A stretch of 26,083 nt of DNA from JBDNFP01 sp041689775 (GTDB lineage Bacteria > Bacteroidota > Bacteroidia > Cytophagales > Spirosomataceae). Each line of letters begins with the position of its first letter. Positions within the stretch are counted from its first letter, which is position 1. A program made the translations under genes and the position numbers. The stretch spans positions 1 through 26,083 of the forward strand of contig JBDNFP010000406.1 of the NCBI GenBank assembly GCA_041689775.1, in the 5' to 3' direction. This document shows positions 1 to 8,008 of this stretch, piece by piece. The notes beneath the pieces are model-generated. The model searched no databases. It had not been told where the DNA came from and was given only the letters and a program-made list of their open reading frames with translations.

Positions 1-145
1 ATTCGGGTGGCTTAACTTCAGGCGCCGTTTGAGCAAGGATTATGAGAAAACAGTAGAATCTTCCGAAGCAATGTTACAAATAGCCTATTCGAGTATTCTC
101 TTGGGCAGAATGCAAAATTAGTTTCCAAAACATAATCTAACAAGC
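1..145 (+). mobile_element. Right end of an IS5-like insertion sequence (partial)
   Basis: The window opens inside the 3' end of a transposase gene, followed by about 24 bp of non-coding DNA. I place the element's end near position 145 because 122-145 resembles, as an inverted match, the sequence just inside the IS at the other end of the window (25946-25965): both share a TTTCCAA block and an AACAAG block. The next three bases (TGA, 146-148) fit a TNA target site. The element's left end is outside the window, so the boundary is inferred. Confidence 0.5.
2..121 (+). CDS. C-terminal end of an IS5-family transposase (partial)
   Basis: Reading frame 2 from the window edge gives 39 residues and a TAG stop at 119-121. 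The segment contains a W-L-N-F-R-R-R-L-S-K-D-Y-E run followed by T-V-E-S-S-E-A. This is the usual tail of IS5-family (IS427/IS1031-like) DDE transposases, which end in a RRLSKDYE..ESSEA pattern after the catalytic Glu. The catalytic D, D and E lie upstream and are not visible, so activity cannot be judged. No start is seen because the gene enters from the left. The next gene is on the opposite strand and converges on it. Confidence 0.75.
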   Translation, partial: FGWLNFRRRLSKDYEKTVESSEAMLQIAYSSILLGRMQN

Positions 146-161
146 TGACAACAACTAAAAC

Positions 162-1178
162 CTATTTAAGTGGAGGGCACTTAATGGGGCTTCCCAAAAT
201 ATAGGTAAGATGAATGCTCCCTAATAGATAATTGTCTCTTCTGTTGTCACTTCCTCTTCTGGTACCAGATAGCCCAAAATTAGTTTGCGAAATAACAATA
301 AATGGGTCCACACTAGGATCTGTTATGCCGTACCTAGTCGATATAAAATCTCTCATACCTTCGGTTCGATCGCCACCTTTCCGGGCAGCTGTGGGTTCCG
401 CGGATCTCTTAGACATCGAACGAGCAAGGTCGTCTTTCAGGACATTTGGGTCAGGATAGTTGCCGGAAATATCATCCAGATAGTCAGTTGAAGTAATTCG
501 AAATCCAGCTTCACCAGAGATATCAAACCGTGAATTAATCTTATAACGTAGACCAAAACCGAAGGGAATGGCAAATTGCACTAACGAATAGGGCTTTTCA
601 TACCCTGGGCTTCCCTGCCCTTCTGTACCCAATGGCTGTAACCTGACCCATTGATTTCCTTCTAAATCAGGAACGCGTGCAACAGGATTATGAGCGACAG
701 CTGCAATCCCTGCGAAAATATATGCTCCAAAAATCGGACGGCGATCATAACTCCGACTATCAGGAGTAAGTTTGATTATTCCCGTTAAAGCAAATTCTTT
801 AAGGTCATTGCGAAAATGCAGATTACGAGCGAATAAGGTGTTATTCACTTGACTTCCCATCGTACTCATTTTGAAGTCATCGCCCGAAATACGAGCCCAA
901 GTAAAGGAGGCTCGTGCCCCAAACCAAGGATTAAAATGACGTGTATAGTCGGCGGTAACGTTCCAACGCATCATACCGAAAGTAGAAGCAAAGGGCCGGC
1001 CATAAGGGGCCATATCGCCGTAGTAGCTGGAAGTACCAATCCCAAAAGAGACACTCGAATAGGGTACAAAATTACTACTTCTAAACTGGGCTTTTCCGTC
1101 TTGGGAAATCAATAGGATAATGGTCAATGCCAACATCTTGATTTTCAGCCTGCGGCCATTTTTAAAAAAAGTATTCAT
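162..1178 (-). CDS. Outer-membrane beta-barrel protein, DUF6089-like
   Basis: The 338-residue protein begins with a basic stretch, then a hydrophobic segment (about residues 15-26) and an AQ cleavage site near residue 31, so it should be exported. If translation starts at the second Met (position 1136), the signal peptide is more typical; both starts are possible. The mature part has alternating aromatic and polar residues, a YYGD motif near the N-terminus and a C-terminal strand-like segment (YLLGSIHLTYIL), as in small barrels of the DUF6089/porin-like family of Bacteroidota. These sit in the outer membrane; no ligand is known to me. It follows the NlpC/P60 gene on the same strand after a 166-bp gap and converges with the IS remnant. 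The family call is by pattern only. Confidence 0.7.
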   Translation of the reverse strand: MNTFFKNGRRLKIKMLALTIILLISQDGKAQFRSSNFVPYSSVSFGIGTSSYYGDMAPYGRPFASTFGMMRWNVTADYTRHFNPWFGARASFTWARISGDDFKMSTMGSQVNNTLFARNLHFRNDLKEFALTGIIKLTPDSRSYDRRPIFGAYIFAGIAAVAHNPVARVPDLEGNQWVRLQPLGTEGQGSPGYEKPYSLVQFAIPFGFGLRYKINSRFDISGEAGFRITSTDYLDDISGNYPDPNVLKDDLARSMSKRSAEPTAARKGGDRTEGMRDFISTRYGITDPSVDPFIVISQTNFGLSGTRRGSDNRRDNYLLGSIHLTYILGSPIKCPPLK

Positions 1179-1344
1179 AGGTAGACGCCAATTTTTGGCA
1201 AAATATAGACTAGTTGATAGTTTTCTGGTAGGGCTGTATGTTTCAATTCAACGATTTTCTTCGTGCTTTATTTGCAACAAGTTGGTAATTTGTCGCTTGG
1301 CTACACTTCAAGTGGATACCAAAAAGGATGCCATAAGCGAGCGC

Positions 1345-2502
1345 TTAGTTTGATTCTGACTTTAAACTTTGCGCTCCTTCCCAATTTCCAAGTAAGTGTT
1401 TTGCCCGGATAAAACGGTTCTTCTCAAATTCATCGTAATTGGGGGCCGCGCTATCCATGCTACTGACCCGTACTTTCCCGGAGGCATGAATGAATTCAGT
1501 AGTACCAATCCACATTCCCACGTGGGTAACTTTTTCAGCAGTTTGGTCGGTGGCCCGGGTTCCGAAAAAGAGCAGGTCACCCCGGCGGAGGTTGGCAAAC
1601 CCCTCGGAGGTATCAATCAACTCACCCGTGTGCACCTGTTGGGAAACATCCCGGGGGATGGTCCAGCCGTTGAGGTAGTAGATAGTTTTGGTAAATCCAC
1701 TGCAATCTACTCCCTTGTAGGAAGTACCGCCCCACAGGTACGGCAGGCCCATCATGCGCTTGGCGGTGGCTACCAGTTTCTCTTCGGAAGGAGTCACGGT
1801 ACTCAGCCAATCGGTATACCGTTGGGCATCACTTTTGGCCACAAAGGCACGTCGACCATCGGGATAGGCTAGCTCGTAAAAGGAGGGTTGTTCATCGATG
1901 AGTCTGAGTACGTCACCGGCTACCAAATCCGACACGGTTTGAGCGGTCGTCGAAGGAGTTTCGTACGAGAAGGTATAGGGCGCAAGGATAATTACTTTCT
2001 CAGATTGCTTCCAGGCTTCAAACTCCGCCTGATTCATCCGCTGGAAACCTCCCCAATCGACCCAGGAAATATACCCGTCCGGGGTTTGCACCAGGTACCA
2101 GCCCCGCTCTTTATCAAGAACTTTTAAAGGCATGCCGAGCAAAGCCTGCGTGGCTAATTCGGCCGCGTCGCGGGGCTGGGAGCGCATATTAGCCACCGAA
2201 ATGGTAACGACTCCGAAGGTCTGCTCACCAAGAACCGCCGAAGGTAAAGTCTGGATTTGATCGGTGAAGACCCTATTGGCGGCGCGGAGTTTTTGCAATA
2301 AAGTATCCTTAGCCTTTGGTAGATTCGTTTTTCCGGAAAGTACCCCCTCGGCGGTAGCCTCCACCTGAAAAATCGCTACCCGGCCATCGGGAGCAAATTG
2401 TTTGCGTACTTCTTCAATACTTGTCTGCATGGGAGTTGGGGGTTGGGCGCTGGCGAAACCAACCCCCAACAGTACCGCACAAAGTAACAGGGTGTACTTC
2501 AT
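1345..2502 (-). CDS. SH3-domain NlpC/P60 (C40) cell-wall hydrolase
   Basis: A 385-residue exported protein with a clear signal peptide ending in ASAQ at residue 20. Two bacterial SH3-like segments (about 95-152 and 175-228) precede a C-terminal NlpC/P60 domain (about 242-370). The catalytic Cys267 is in a VDCSGF motif. His327 (THVGMW) is the expected second member of the triad and His339 (FIHASG) fits the third, so the enzyme looks intact. Family members cleave gamma-D-glutamyl-diamino acid or related bonds in peptidoglycan stem peptides, in the periplasm. The order SH3-SH3-NlpC matches Bacteroides enzymes that trim peptides. It could be co-transcribed with the outer-membrane protein downstream, though the gap is long. 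Confidence 0.9.
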   Translation of the reverse strand: MKYTLLLCAVLLGVGFASAQPPTPMQTSIEEVRKQFAPDGRVAIFQVEATAEGVLSGKTNLPKAKDTLLQKLRAANRVFTDQIQTLPSAVLGEQTFGVVTISVANMRSQPRDAAELATQALLGMPLKVLDKERGWYLVQTPDGYISWVDWGGFQRMNQAEFEAWKQSEKVIILAPYTFSYETPSTTAQTVSDLVAGDVLRLIDEQPSFYELAYPDGRRAFVAKSDAQRYTDWLSTVTPSEEKLVATAKRMMGLPYLWGGTSYKGVDCSGFTKTIYYLNGWTIPRDVSQQVHTGELIDTSEGFANLRRGDLLFFGTRATDQTAEKVTHVGMWIGTTEFIHASGKVRVSSMDSAAPNYDEFEKNRFIRAKHLLGNWEGAQSLKSESN

Positions 2503-2605
2503 AATTGCTTTAATTTTTGCTGGGTAAAGTTAGAAACCTTCCCCGTGAGTAGCCTCATAACCCTGAAAGTTCTTTATTTTTACCGAAAAAGTTTCCCTTT
2601 TCACT

Positions 2606-3232
2606 ATGGTATCCAGTAAACAGCTTACGTTTTCTTACTCCCCGTTAAAGAAATTTACCTTTCCTGACCTGCATTGTAACGACCGCGAAGCCTTACTTAT
2701 TCTGGGCCAGTCGGGTACGGGTAAGACCACCCTACTCCACCTGTTGGCGTTGCTGCTCCAACCCGAATCCGGCGAAATCAGGCTGAACGAGCAGTCTTTA
2801 CAAAACCTGAGCGCGGCCGAAGCAGCCCGAATCCGGGCTAAAGAACTAGGTATCATCTACCAACGGGCCCATTTCGTGAGTTCTCTGAATGTGCTCGATA
2901 ATATTCTACTGGCCAATTACCTGGCCGACAAGAAGCAGGATAAAAATAAGGCCGCTTTTCTGGCGGACCAATTAGGGTTCGCCGAGCATCTATTCAAAAA
3001 AATCCATCAGCTTAGTCAGGGAGAACAGCAACGGGTGAGCATCGCGCGGGCCCTGATGAATGATCCGGCCACTATCCTGGCCGACGAGCCCACGGCTAGT
3101 CTGGATGATATTAATTGCCGTAAGGTAGTGGCTCTATTGAAAAATCAATCTGCCTCGATCGGCGCCAGTCTGATTGTAGTCACCCACGATCAGCGATTAA
3201 AGGATGAGTTTTCGAATCAGGTAAGTCTTTAA
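2606..3232 (+). CDS. ABC transporter ATP-binding protein (LolD/MacB type)
   Basis: A 208-residue nucleotide-binding subunit with every expected motif: Walker A GQSGTGKTT (34-42), Q-loop Q86, signature LSQGEQ (136-141), Walker B ILADEPT (157-163) and the switch His194. Size and sequence put it in the LolD/MacB/FtsE class, which powers mechanotransmission by FtsX-like permeases rather than moving solutes across the inner membrane. The permease starts 71 bp downstream, and a DUF3299-like exported protein follows. An ATPase, FtsX permease and DUF3299 grouping occurs in zinc-regulated zrg loci of Gammaproteobacteria; that parallel is from memory. The substrate is not defined. It is divergent from the hydrolase gene, with a 103-bp shared upstream region. 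Confidence 0.9.
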   Translation: MVSSKQLTFSYSPLKKFTFPDLHCNDREALLILGQSGTGKTTLLHLLALLLQPESGEIRLNEQSLQNLSAAEAARIRAKELGIIYQRAHFVSSLNVLDNILLANYLADKKQDKNKAAFLADQLGFAEHLFKKIHQLSQGEQQRVSIARALMNDPATILADEPTASLDDINCRKVVALLKNQSASIGASLIVVTHDQRLKDEFSNQVSL

Positions 3233-3303
3233 CCTCCCCACCACCTACTCCTTAATAAAGACTAACTCATCATTCAGAATTAAGATTTCAGAATTCTACA
3301 ATT

Positions 3304-4527
3304 ATGAATTTATTAAAAATAAGCTGGGCTAACTTAAAAGAAAAGAAGCTCAACAGCTTTTTAAGCGGCCTGTTGCTCACCCTGGGAATTGGAATCATAT
3401 CCTTGCTGTTGCTCCTCAACAAACAGCTCGACGAGCAGTTTAAGCGCAACATACGAGGCATCGATATGGTGGTAGGCGCCAAGGGGAGTCCGCTGCAATT
3501 GATCCTGTCGAGTATTTATCAGATTGATGCTCCAACGGGCAATGTTCCCTTGGCGGAGGTCAACAAGCTACGCAAGAATCCGTTTGTTAAAGCGGTGATA
3601 CCGCTTTCCATGGGGGATAACTACCGGGGTTTCCGGATTGTGGGTACTACCCCGCAGTACGTAACGCATTTCGAAGCCACCGTTGCCGACGGGCAACTTT
3701 TTAGTGCCGCCCTGGAAGTAACGTTGGGTAGCAAGGTAGCCGAGGCGTCCGGCCTGAAAGTAGGCGATACCTTTGCCAGCGCCCACGGGCTCGACGAAGA
3801 AGGAGAGGCCCACGGAGAAAAAGAGTACAAGGTCGTTGGTATTTTTGAGCCCAACGGCTCCGTAGTTGATCAACTTGTGCTGACCGACCTCAGTAGCGTG
3901 TGGGCTATTCATGAACATGAGGAAGAAGCCCGATCCGAAGATCAGGTACTTCCCGGTGAGTTAACCTCCGGCGAGGCCAACGAAAGGGAAGTCACGAGCG
4001 CGCTGATTCAGTTTCGGAGCCCCATGGGTTTGGTAGCTTTACCCCGGCAGATCAACGCCAATACCTCCATGCAAGCCGCGTTACCCAGTATTGAAATCAA
4101 TCGTTTATTCTCTTTGCTTGGGGTAGGTATTGATACCTTACGAGCCCTGGCGCTAGTTATTATGCTCATTGCCGGAGTCAGCGTTTTTGTTTCTCTGTAT
4201 AACTCCCTCAAAGATCGTAAATACGAGATGGCCCTCATGCTTTCGATGGGAGCGACCCGCACCAGATTGTTTCTGATGCTACTGCTCGAAGGGCTATTCC
4301 TGGCTCTGTTGGGTTACTTTTCGGGGATAGTACTGAGTCGCGTTGGATTATGGTTATTCAGCCGGGCCGCCGAGCAGGATCTGCACTACTCACTGAGTCA
4401 GTTTGGTATCCTCCATGAAGAGTTTTATTTACTGGGAGGTGCTTTGTTACTGGGAGTCCTGGCCGCCGCGCTACCCTCCCTCGGGATATACCGGTTGAAT
4501 ATATCAAGAACCTTAGCGGAAGATTGA
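3304..4527 (+). CDS. FtsX/MacB-type ABC transporter permease
   Basis: A 407-residue permease with the MacB layout: one membrane segment at about 18-38, a large extracytoplasmic domain (about 40-275), then three membrane segments at about 277-300, 322-350 and 373-395. A cytoplasmic KDRKYEMALMLSMGATRTR stretch between TM2 and TM3 is typical of FtsX coupling. The periplasmic domain has two unusual His/acid-rich loops: residues 161-174 (HG, DEE, E-AH-G-E pattern) and 203-213 (H-E-H-E-E-E). Such loops suggest metal contact, but this is inference. It pairs with the ATPase immediately upstream. Lipoprotein or peptide extrusion, as in LolCDE or MacAB, is the alternative role. No membrane-fusion protein gene is nearby. 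Confidence 0.88.
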   Translation: MNLLKISWANLKEKKLNSFLSGLLLTLGIGIISLLLLLNKQLDEQFKRNIRGIDMVVGAKGSPLQLILSSIYQIDAPTGNVPLAEVNKLRKNPFVKAVIPLSMGDNYRGFRIVGTTPQYVTHFEATVADGQLFSAALEVTLGSKVAEASGLKVGDTFASAHGLDEEGEAHGEKEYKVVGIFEPNGSVVDQLVLTDLSSVWAIHEHEEEARSEDQVLPGELTSGEANEREVTSALIQFRSPMGLVALPRQINANTSMQAALPSIEINRLFSLLGVGIDTLRALALVIMLIAGVSVFVSLYNSLKDRKYEMALMLSMGATRTRLFLMLLLEGLFLALLGYFSGIVLSRVGLWLFSRAAEQDLHYSLSQFGILHEEFYLLGGALLLGVLAAALPSLGIYRLNISRTLAED

Positions 4528-4602
4528 GAATGGGTAGGTAGGCGCGGTGACATTGATTTGCAACATTATTTCGCCCACGCCCATTTTGAATCGTTTTCGT
4601 AC

Positions 4603-4610
4603 TATTTTTG
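4603..4610 (+). promoter_or_regulatory. Candidate Bacteroidota -7 box
   Basis: TATTTTTG matches the Bacteroidota TAnnTTTG consensus. It lies 154 bp before the DUF3299-like gene, in the 236-bp gap after the permease. A TTTG lies at 4585-4588, but the 14-bp spacing is shorter than usual for a -33 element, so this is a weak call. If real, the small exported protein could be made separately from the transporter, with a long leader. Confidence 0.3.
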
Positions 4611-4763
4611 TTGTAACAATCGAAATCGGGAAGCTGTCGGCTAGTAGCTTATAGCCAACGGGTTTCAATAAATAGTACAGTACCCGCTAGCTTAACCAGA
4701 TCTATAATCAGAGAAATAAGGGGCAAATAACCAACCGCTCCGTAACAGTTCATTACTACTACC

Positions 4764-5213
4764 ATGAAATATACTCGTGTTGCCCTATTACTTTTACTTA
4801 CCGTTTCTTTTCTGGCCTTCACTCCGGCCGCTAACCCCGTGAAGGTTTCATGGGAACTTCTTCGGGACGTAACGTTCAAGAAAAAATGGTACCCCGACGA
4901 GTCGGTCTATATGTTGTACCCCACCTTTGGGCCAGCGGTACAGAAATTAAAAGGCAAAGAAGTTAGTATTACCGGGTACATACTTCCCATTGATTTAGAT
5001 GCCAACCTGTATGTGCTTTCTGCGTTTCCTTACAGTGCGTGCTTTTTCTGCGGTGGGGCCGGACCCGAATCCGTGATGGCGTTGAAATTCAAGAAAACCG
5101 CCCGTAAGTTCAAGACCGACGAACGGTTGACCTTCAAAGGTACCCTTGGCCTCAATGCCGATGATATCTATCAGATGAATTACGTGCTAGAAAACGCGGA
5201 GATTTCGGAGTAG
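4764..5213 (+). CDS. Small exported DUF3299-like protein with a CxxC motif
   Basis: 149 residues. A hydrophobic N-terminal segment (5-19) ends at a TPAANP stretch that fits signal peptidase cleavage. The core has the layout I associate with DUF3299: GKEVSITGYILPID (64-77), then YVLSAFPYSACFFC (83-96), then a hydrophobic strand region to residue 146. Cys93 and Cys96 form a CxxC, followed by GGAGPES. The protein should be periplasmic. In several bacteria DUF3299 genes accompany a MacB-like ATPase and permease, as they do here, but no biochemical function is established that I know of. The CxxC could be a metal or disulphide site. The assignment is by motif and context; the family is divergent. 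Confidence 0.6.
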   Translation: MKYTRVALLLLLTVSFLAFTPAANPVKVSWELLRDVTFKKKWYPDESVYMLYPTFGPAVQKLKGKEVSITGYILPIDLDANLYVLSAFPYSACFFCGGAGPESVMALKFKKTARKFKTDERLTFKGTLGLNADDIYQMNYVLENAEISE

Positions 5214-5337
5214 ATCATAGGTGTTCGCTTTTTGTGCTTGCCTGCAATGGTTATCAGCTTTTTCAAAAGGTGCTTGATTTGTTAGCTTTGGAGAAGGGTG
5301 CCCTTGATAGGTACTACTTTTGTCTCAGTGAACATTG

Positions 5338-5513
5338 GGCATCTCCGAAGCCGGGGCTTTCTATTTCCTTCGGTAATCGGCTTCGGACGGGGCCGTCCAA
5401 ACGGAGGTCTGACCTTTGTAGAAAGTCTTGCTTTTTGAAAAATTTAAGCTTCGGAGAAGCTAACTATTTGTAGACCAATTAATAGCAACTATTAACGAGG
5501 CTTCGGAGATGCC
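5338..5513. repeat. 15-bp perfect inverted repeat, 176-bp span
   Basis: Arms 5338-5352 and 5499-5513 are exact reverse complements (core ATCTCCGAAG / CTTCGGAGAT). The 146-bp interior has no open frame worth calling. The size and terminal inverted arms would fit a MITE-like element, but no target duplication is obvious beside the arms. Confidence 0.5.
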
Positions 5514-5615
5514 TAACATCATAGAGTTCACGTTAGCCGCATTGTTTCTAAGAGTCAGCCCGCTGCTGAATTGCGCAGGGCACTTAAAATTCAACGATGG
5601 TAAGGGAATGGCCTC

Positions 5616-5667
5616 AACAAAAATGAAGGGCACTAATTCACCGGAATTAGTGCCCTTCATTTTTGTT
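5616..5667. terminator. Bidirectional terminator hairpin, 24-bp perfect stem
   Basis: Arms 5616-5639 and 5644-5667 are perfectly complementary with a 4-base loop (ACCG). Each arm is flanked by a run of five A or T at the base, so both strands would end in a stem followed by U. It sits 53 bp past the argF' stop on minus and 400 bp past the DUF3299-like gene on plus, so it most likely ends the arginine cluster. Confidence 0.85.
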
Positions 5668-5719
5668 AGTACTTCCTAAGAAGTAAAAAACTAATAGCCG
5701 TTGGCTAACCACTACAAGC

Positions 5720-6688
5720 CTACTCCTGCATCCCCAATAGTATTTCCCTCAACGCTGCCTGCGCGGCCCACTCACGGTTAGCCGCTTGCTCAATCACCAA
5801 CGAGCGCGGACTATCCAGCACCTCATCGGCTACTTTCACGTTGCGGCGCACGGGTAGGCAATGCATAAACTTCCCGTTATCGGTCAGCGCCATTTTTTCT
5901 TCCGTGATCATCCAAGATGGATCACTAACGAGTACTTTCCCGTATTCCGTGTAGGAAGACCAGTTTTTTCCGTACACAAAATCGGCTCCTTCGAGGGCTT
6001 TATTCTGATCATACACTACCTCCGCATTGCCCAAAAACTCGGGGGCTAGCTCGTATCCCTCCGGATGCGTAACCACCAACTCTACGTCCATGCAGTTCAT
6101 CCACTCACAGAAGGAGTTAGCCACGGCTTGTGGTAGTGCCTTGAAGTGCGGCAGCCAGGTTAACACTACCTTCGGCCGGGCTTTAACCTTAAACTCCTCA
6201 ATGGTAATACAGTCGGCCAGGGATTGTAACGGATGGCGCGTGGCTGATTCCAGATTCACGATGGGTACGCCCGCGTACTTTTTAAATTGCTCAAAAACCA
6301 GCTCCGAATAGTCCTTGGCGCGGTCTTCCAGCTTCGCAAAAGAACGGATTCCGATGATATCACAGTACTGACCAATGACCGCCGCCGCCTCTTTCACGTG
6401 TTCTGCGTTGGCACCATCCATGACCACGGGATGGCCATCCACACTTTCTTCCATTTCCAGGCCCCAACCGTCCTGCCCCACGTTCATGATCATGACGTTA
6501 AGCCCAAGATTTTGGGCGGCTTTTTGGGTACTTAGCCGGGTTCGCAGGCTGGAATTGAAAAAAAACAGACCAATGGTTTTGTTTTTTCCTAATTCCTTAT
6601 CGCTAAAAGGATTGCGTTTGGAGATAATGCCGCTCGTAATGATCTGATTGAGATCGCGGACGTCGCCAATGGATAGAAAGTGGTTCAT
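5720..6688 (-). CDS. argF': N-succinylornithine carbamoyltransferase (ArgF')
   Basis: A 322-residue transcarbamylase closely similar, as I recall it, to Bacteroides fragilis SOTCase. Carbamoyl-phosphate motif SSLRTR (46-51), ATRHPLQSLAD (149-159), THPEGYEL (207-214) and HCLPVRR (276-282) are all present. It would carbamoylate N-succinylornithine to N-succinylcitrulline in the cytoplasm. The specificity position, Pro90 in B. fragilis and Glu92 in the acetyl-type Xanthomonas enzyme, is Ala95 here (context DGANAEH). A small residue is compatible with the succinyl substrate, while a Glu would indicate acetyl. About six extra residues (81-87) precede this loop. It is the last gene of the arginine cluster, 76 bp after argD, and is followed by a strong terminator. 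Confidence 0.9.
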   Translation of the reverse strand: MNHFLSIGDVRDLNQIITSGIISKRNPFSDKELGKNKTIGLFFFNSSLRTRLSTQKAAQNLGLNVMIMNVGQDGWGLEMEESVDGHPVVMDGANAEHVKEAAAVIGQYCDIIGIRSFAKLEDRAKDYSELVFEQFKKYAGVPIVNLESATRHPLQSLADCITIEEFKVKARPKVVLTWLPHFKALPQAVANSFCEWMNCMDVELVVTHPEGYELAPEFLGNAEVVYDQNKALEGADFVYGKNWSSYTEYGKVLVSDPSWMITEEKMALTDNGKFMHCLPVRRNVKVADEVLDSPRSLVIEQAANREWAAQAALREILLGMQE

Positions 6689-6764
6689 TCGTGTTAGTTT
6701 TCGGATGGTCTGAGTATCTAATCTTCTTTTATTAACCTATTGCGGAAGGAGTAAAGCGCCTAAA

Positions 6765-7910
6765 CTAGCCATTTACTTTGGCCAAGGCCGCTGTTTCTAC
6801 CGCCAATGCTTTCAAAAAGGTGTCGGCTTCGTCAGTTGTAATTGCTAAGGAAGGCAGTAAGCGGATGGTATTAGACCCGGCTACTCCCGTAAATAGTTTA
6901 TGGTCAAACAGCAGCTTGTTCCGTAACTCTTTGATCGGAAAATCATATTCGATCCCGATCATCAGTCCCCGGCCCCGCAGTTCTTTATACCCACCAATCG
7001 TCTGAATACCCTTCATCAAGTACTCACCCATCCGGGTCGCGTTTTCCAGCAGGTTTTCGTCTTTCATAATATCCAGCACCGCTATACCAGCGGCGCAGGC
7101 CAGGTGGTTTCCGCCAAAGGTAGTACCCAACAAACCGTAGCTCGCCTTAAACTTCGGGGAAATCATCACGCCACCAATCGGGAAACCATTACCCATACCC
7201 TTGGCCATGGTCATCAGATCTGGGTCGATACCGCTAAACTGATGCGAGAAGAACTCGCCAGTTCGGCCGTAGCCGCACTGCACACTATCCAGAATCAGCA
7301 CCGCACCAGTTTCGTCACACTTGCGGCGCAAGGCTTGTAAAAAAGTGTCGGTACAAACATTGATTCCTCCTACCCCCTGAATTCCTTCCACGATGACGGC
7401 GCAGACCTCCTCGGTAATGCCATTTTCGGCCGCTTCTACGTCGTTGAAAGGAAGGAAGGATACGTGTTCGTGGTAGTTAATCGGGGCAACAATGGAGGGA
7501 CTATCCGTTGCTGCTACCACCCCGGCCGTACGCCCGTGAAAAGACTTGGTGAATGAAATAACCTTGGTTCGGCCGTTATGAAACGAAGCGAGTTTTAACG
7601 CGTTTTCGTTGGCCTCCGCACCCGAATTACACAAAAAGAGCTTGTAGTCAGGATAGCCCGATAATTGCCCCAGCTTTTCGGCTAATTCTTCCTGTAAGGG
7701 TATTTTTACTGAGTTGGAGTAAAAGCTGATCTTATTCAGCTGCTTACCAACCATCTCCACGTAGTAGGGATGGCAATGGCCCACGGAGATTACGGCGTGT
7801 CCGCCGTAAAGATCAGTATACATAGTTCCGTGTTGATCCCAGAGATAACTTCCTTCTGCCTTAACGGGCTCTATATCGTACAGCGGATAAACATCAAATA
7901 AATGTGACAT
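6765..7910 (-). CDS. argD: N-acyl(succinyl/acetyl)ornithine aminotransferase
   Basis: A 381-residue class-III PLP aminotransferase of normal ArgD length. Visible sites are NSGAEAN (95-101, phosphate cup), SFHGRT (123-128), Asp208 in LILDSVQCGYGRTG (contacts the PLP pyridine nitrogen) and the Schiff-base Lys237 in MAKGMGNGFPIGG. It converts N-acylglutamate semialdehyde to N-acylornithine with glutamate as donor. The acyl group is predicted to be succinyl because the partner carbamoyltransferase is SOTCase-like. The normal Asp-Glu pair is Asp-Ser here (LDSVQ), a minor variation. It lies 98 bp downstream of argC and 76 bp upstream of argF' on the same strand. Lysine or GABA aminotransferase activity is less likely given context. 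Confidence 0.93.
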   Translation of the reverse strand: MSHLFDVYPLYDIEPVKAEGSYLWDQHGTMYTDLYGGHAVISVGHCHPYYVEMVGKQLNKISFYSNSVKIPLQEELAEKLGQLSGYPDYKLFLCNSGAEANENALKLASFHNGRTKVISFTKSFHGRTAGVVAATDSPSIVAPINYHEHVSFLPFNDVEAAENGITEEVCAVIVEGIQGVGGINVCTDTFLQALRRKCDETGAVLILDSVQCGYGRTGEFFSHQFSGIDPDLMTMAKGMGNGFPIGGVMISPKFKASYGLLGTTFGGNHLACAAGIAVLDIMKDENLLENATRMGEYLMKGIQTIGGYKELRGRGLMIGIEYDFPIKELRNKLLFDHKLFTGVAGSNTIRLLPSLAITTDEADTFLKALAVETAALAKVNG

Positions 7911-8008
7911 GTATGGGGCTCAATTTTGAATGAGTAAATGATATAATAGGTGAATGTGGGCCTCCTGCATGGTAAATAACTACGCCGGAAACCTTCCTCG
8001 TTTAGGAC

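Larger units (their letters stand above)
5214..5719. other. Gene-free 506-bp stretch rich in inverted repeats
   Basis: I see no credible gene here: open frames are short, low in typical codons and without family motifs. A 15-bp perfect inverted repeat pairs 5338-5352 with 5499-5513. Between them is a small hairpin with 6-bp arms and a 3-base loop at 5447-5461. A CTTCGGA/TCCGAAG core recurs at about 5344, 5381, 5450 and 5501. The long terminator-like hairpin at 5616-5667 closes the stretch. This looks like debris of a small repeated element or a cluster of REP-like units, but copy number elsewhere in the genome is unknown. Confidence 0.5.

Noticed and set aside
1396..1872. 158-residue open frame on plus
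   Set aside because: It lies wholly antisense to the NlpC/P60 gene, has no family motif, and the minus-strand frame has catalytic residues and a signal peptide.
5234..5473. 79-residue open frame in the repeat-rich gap
   Set aside because: It runs through the inverted repeats and shows no family resemblance.
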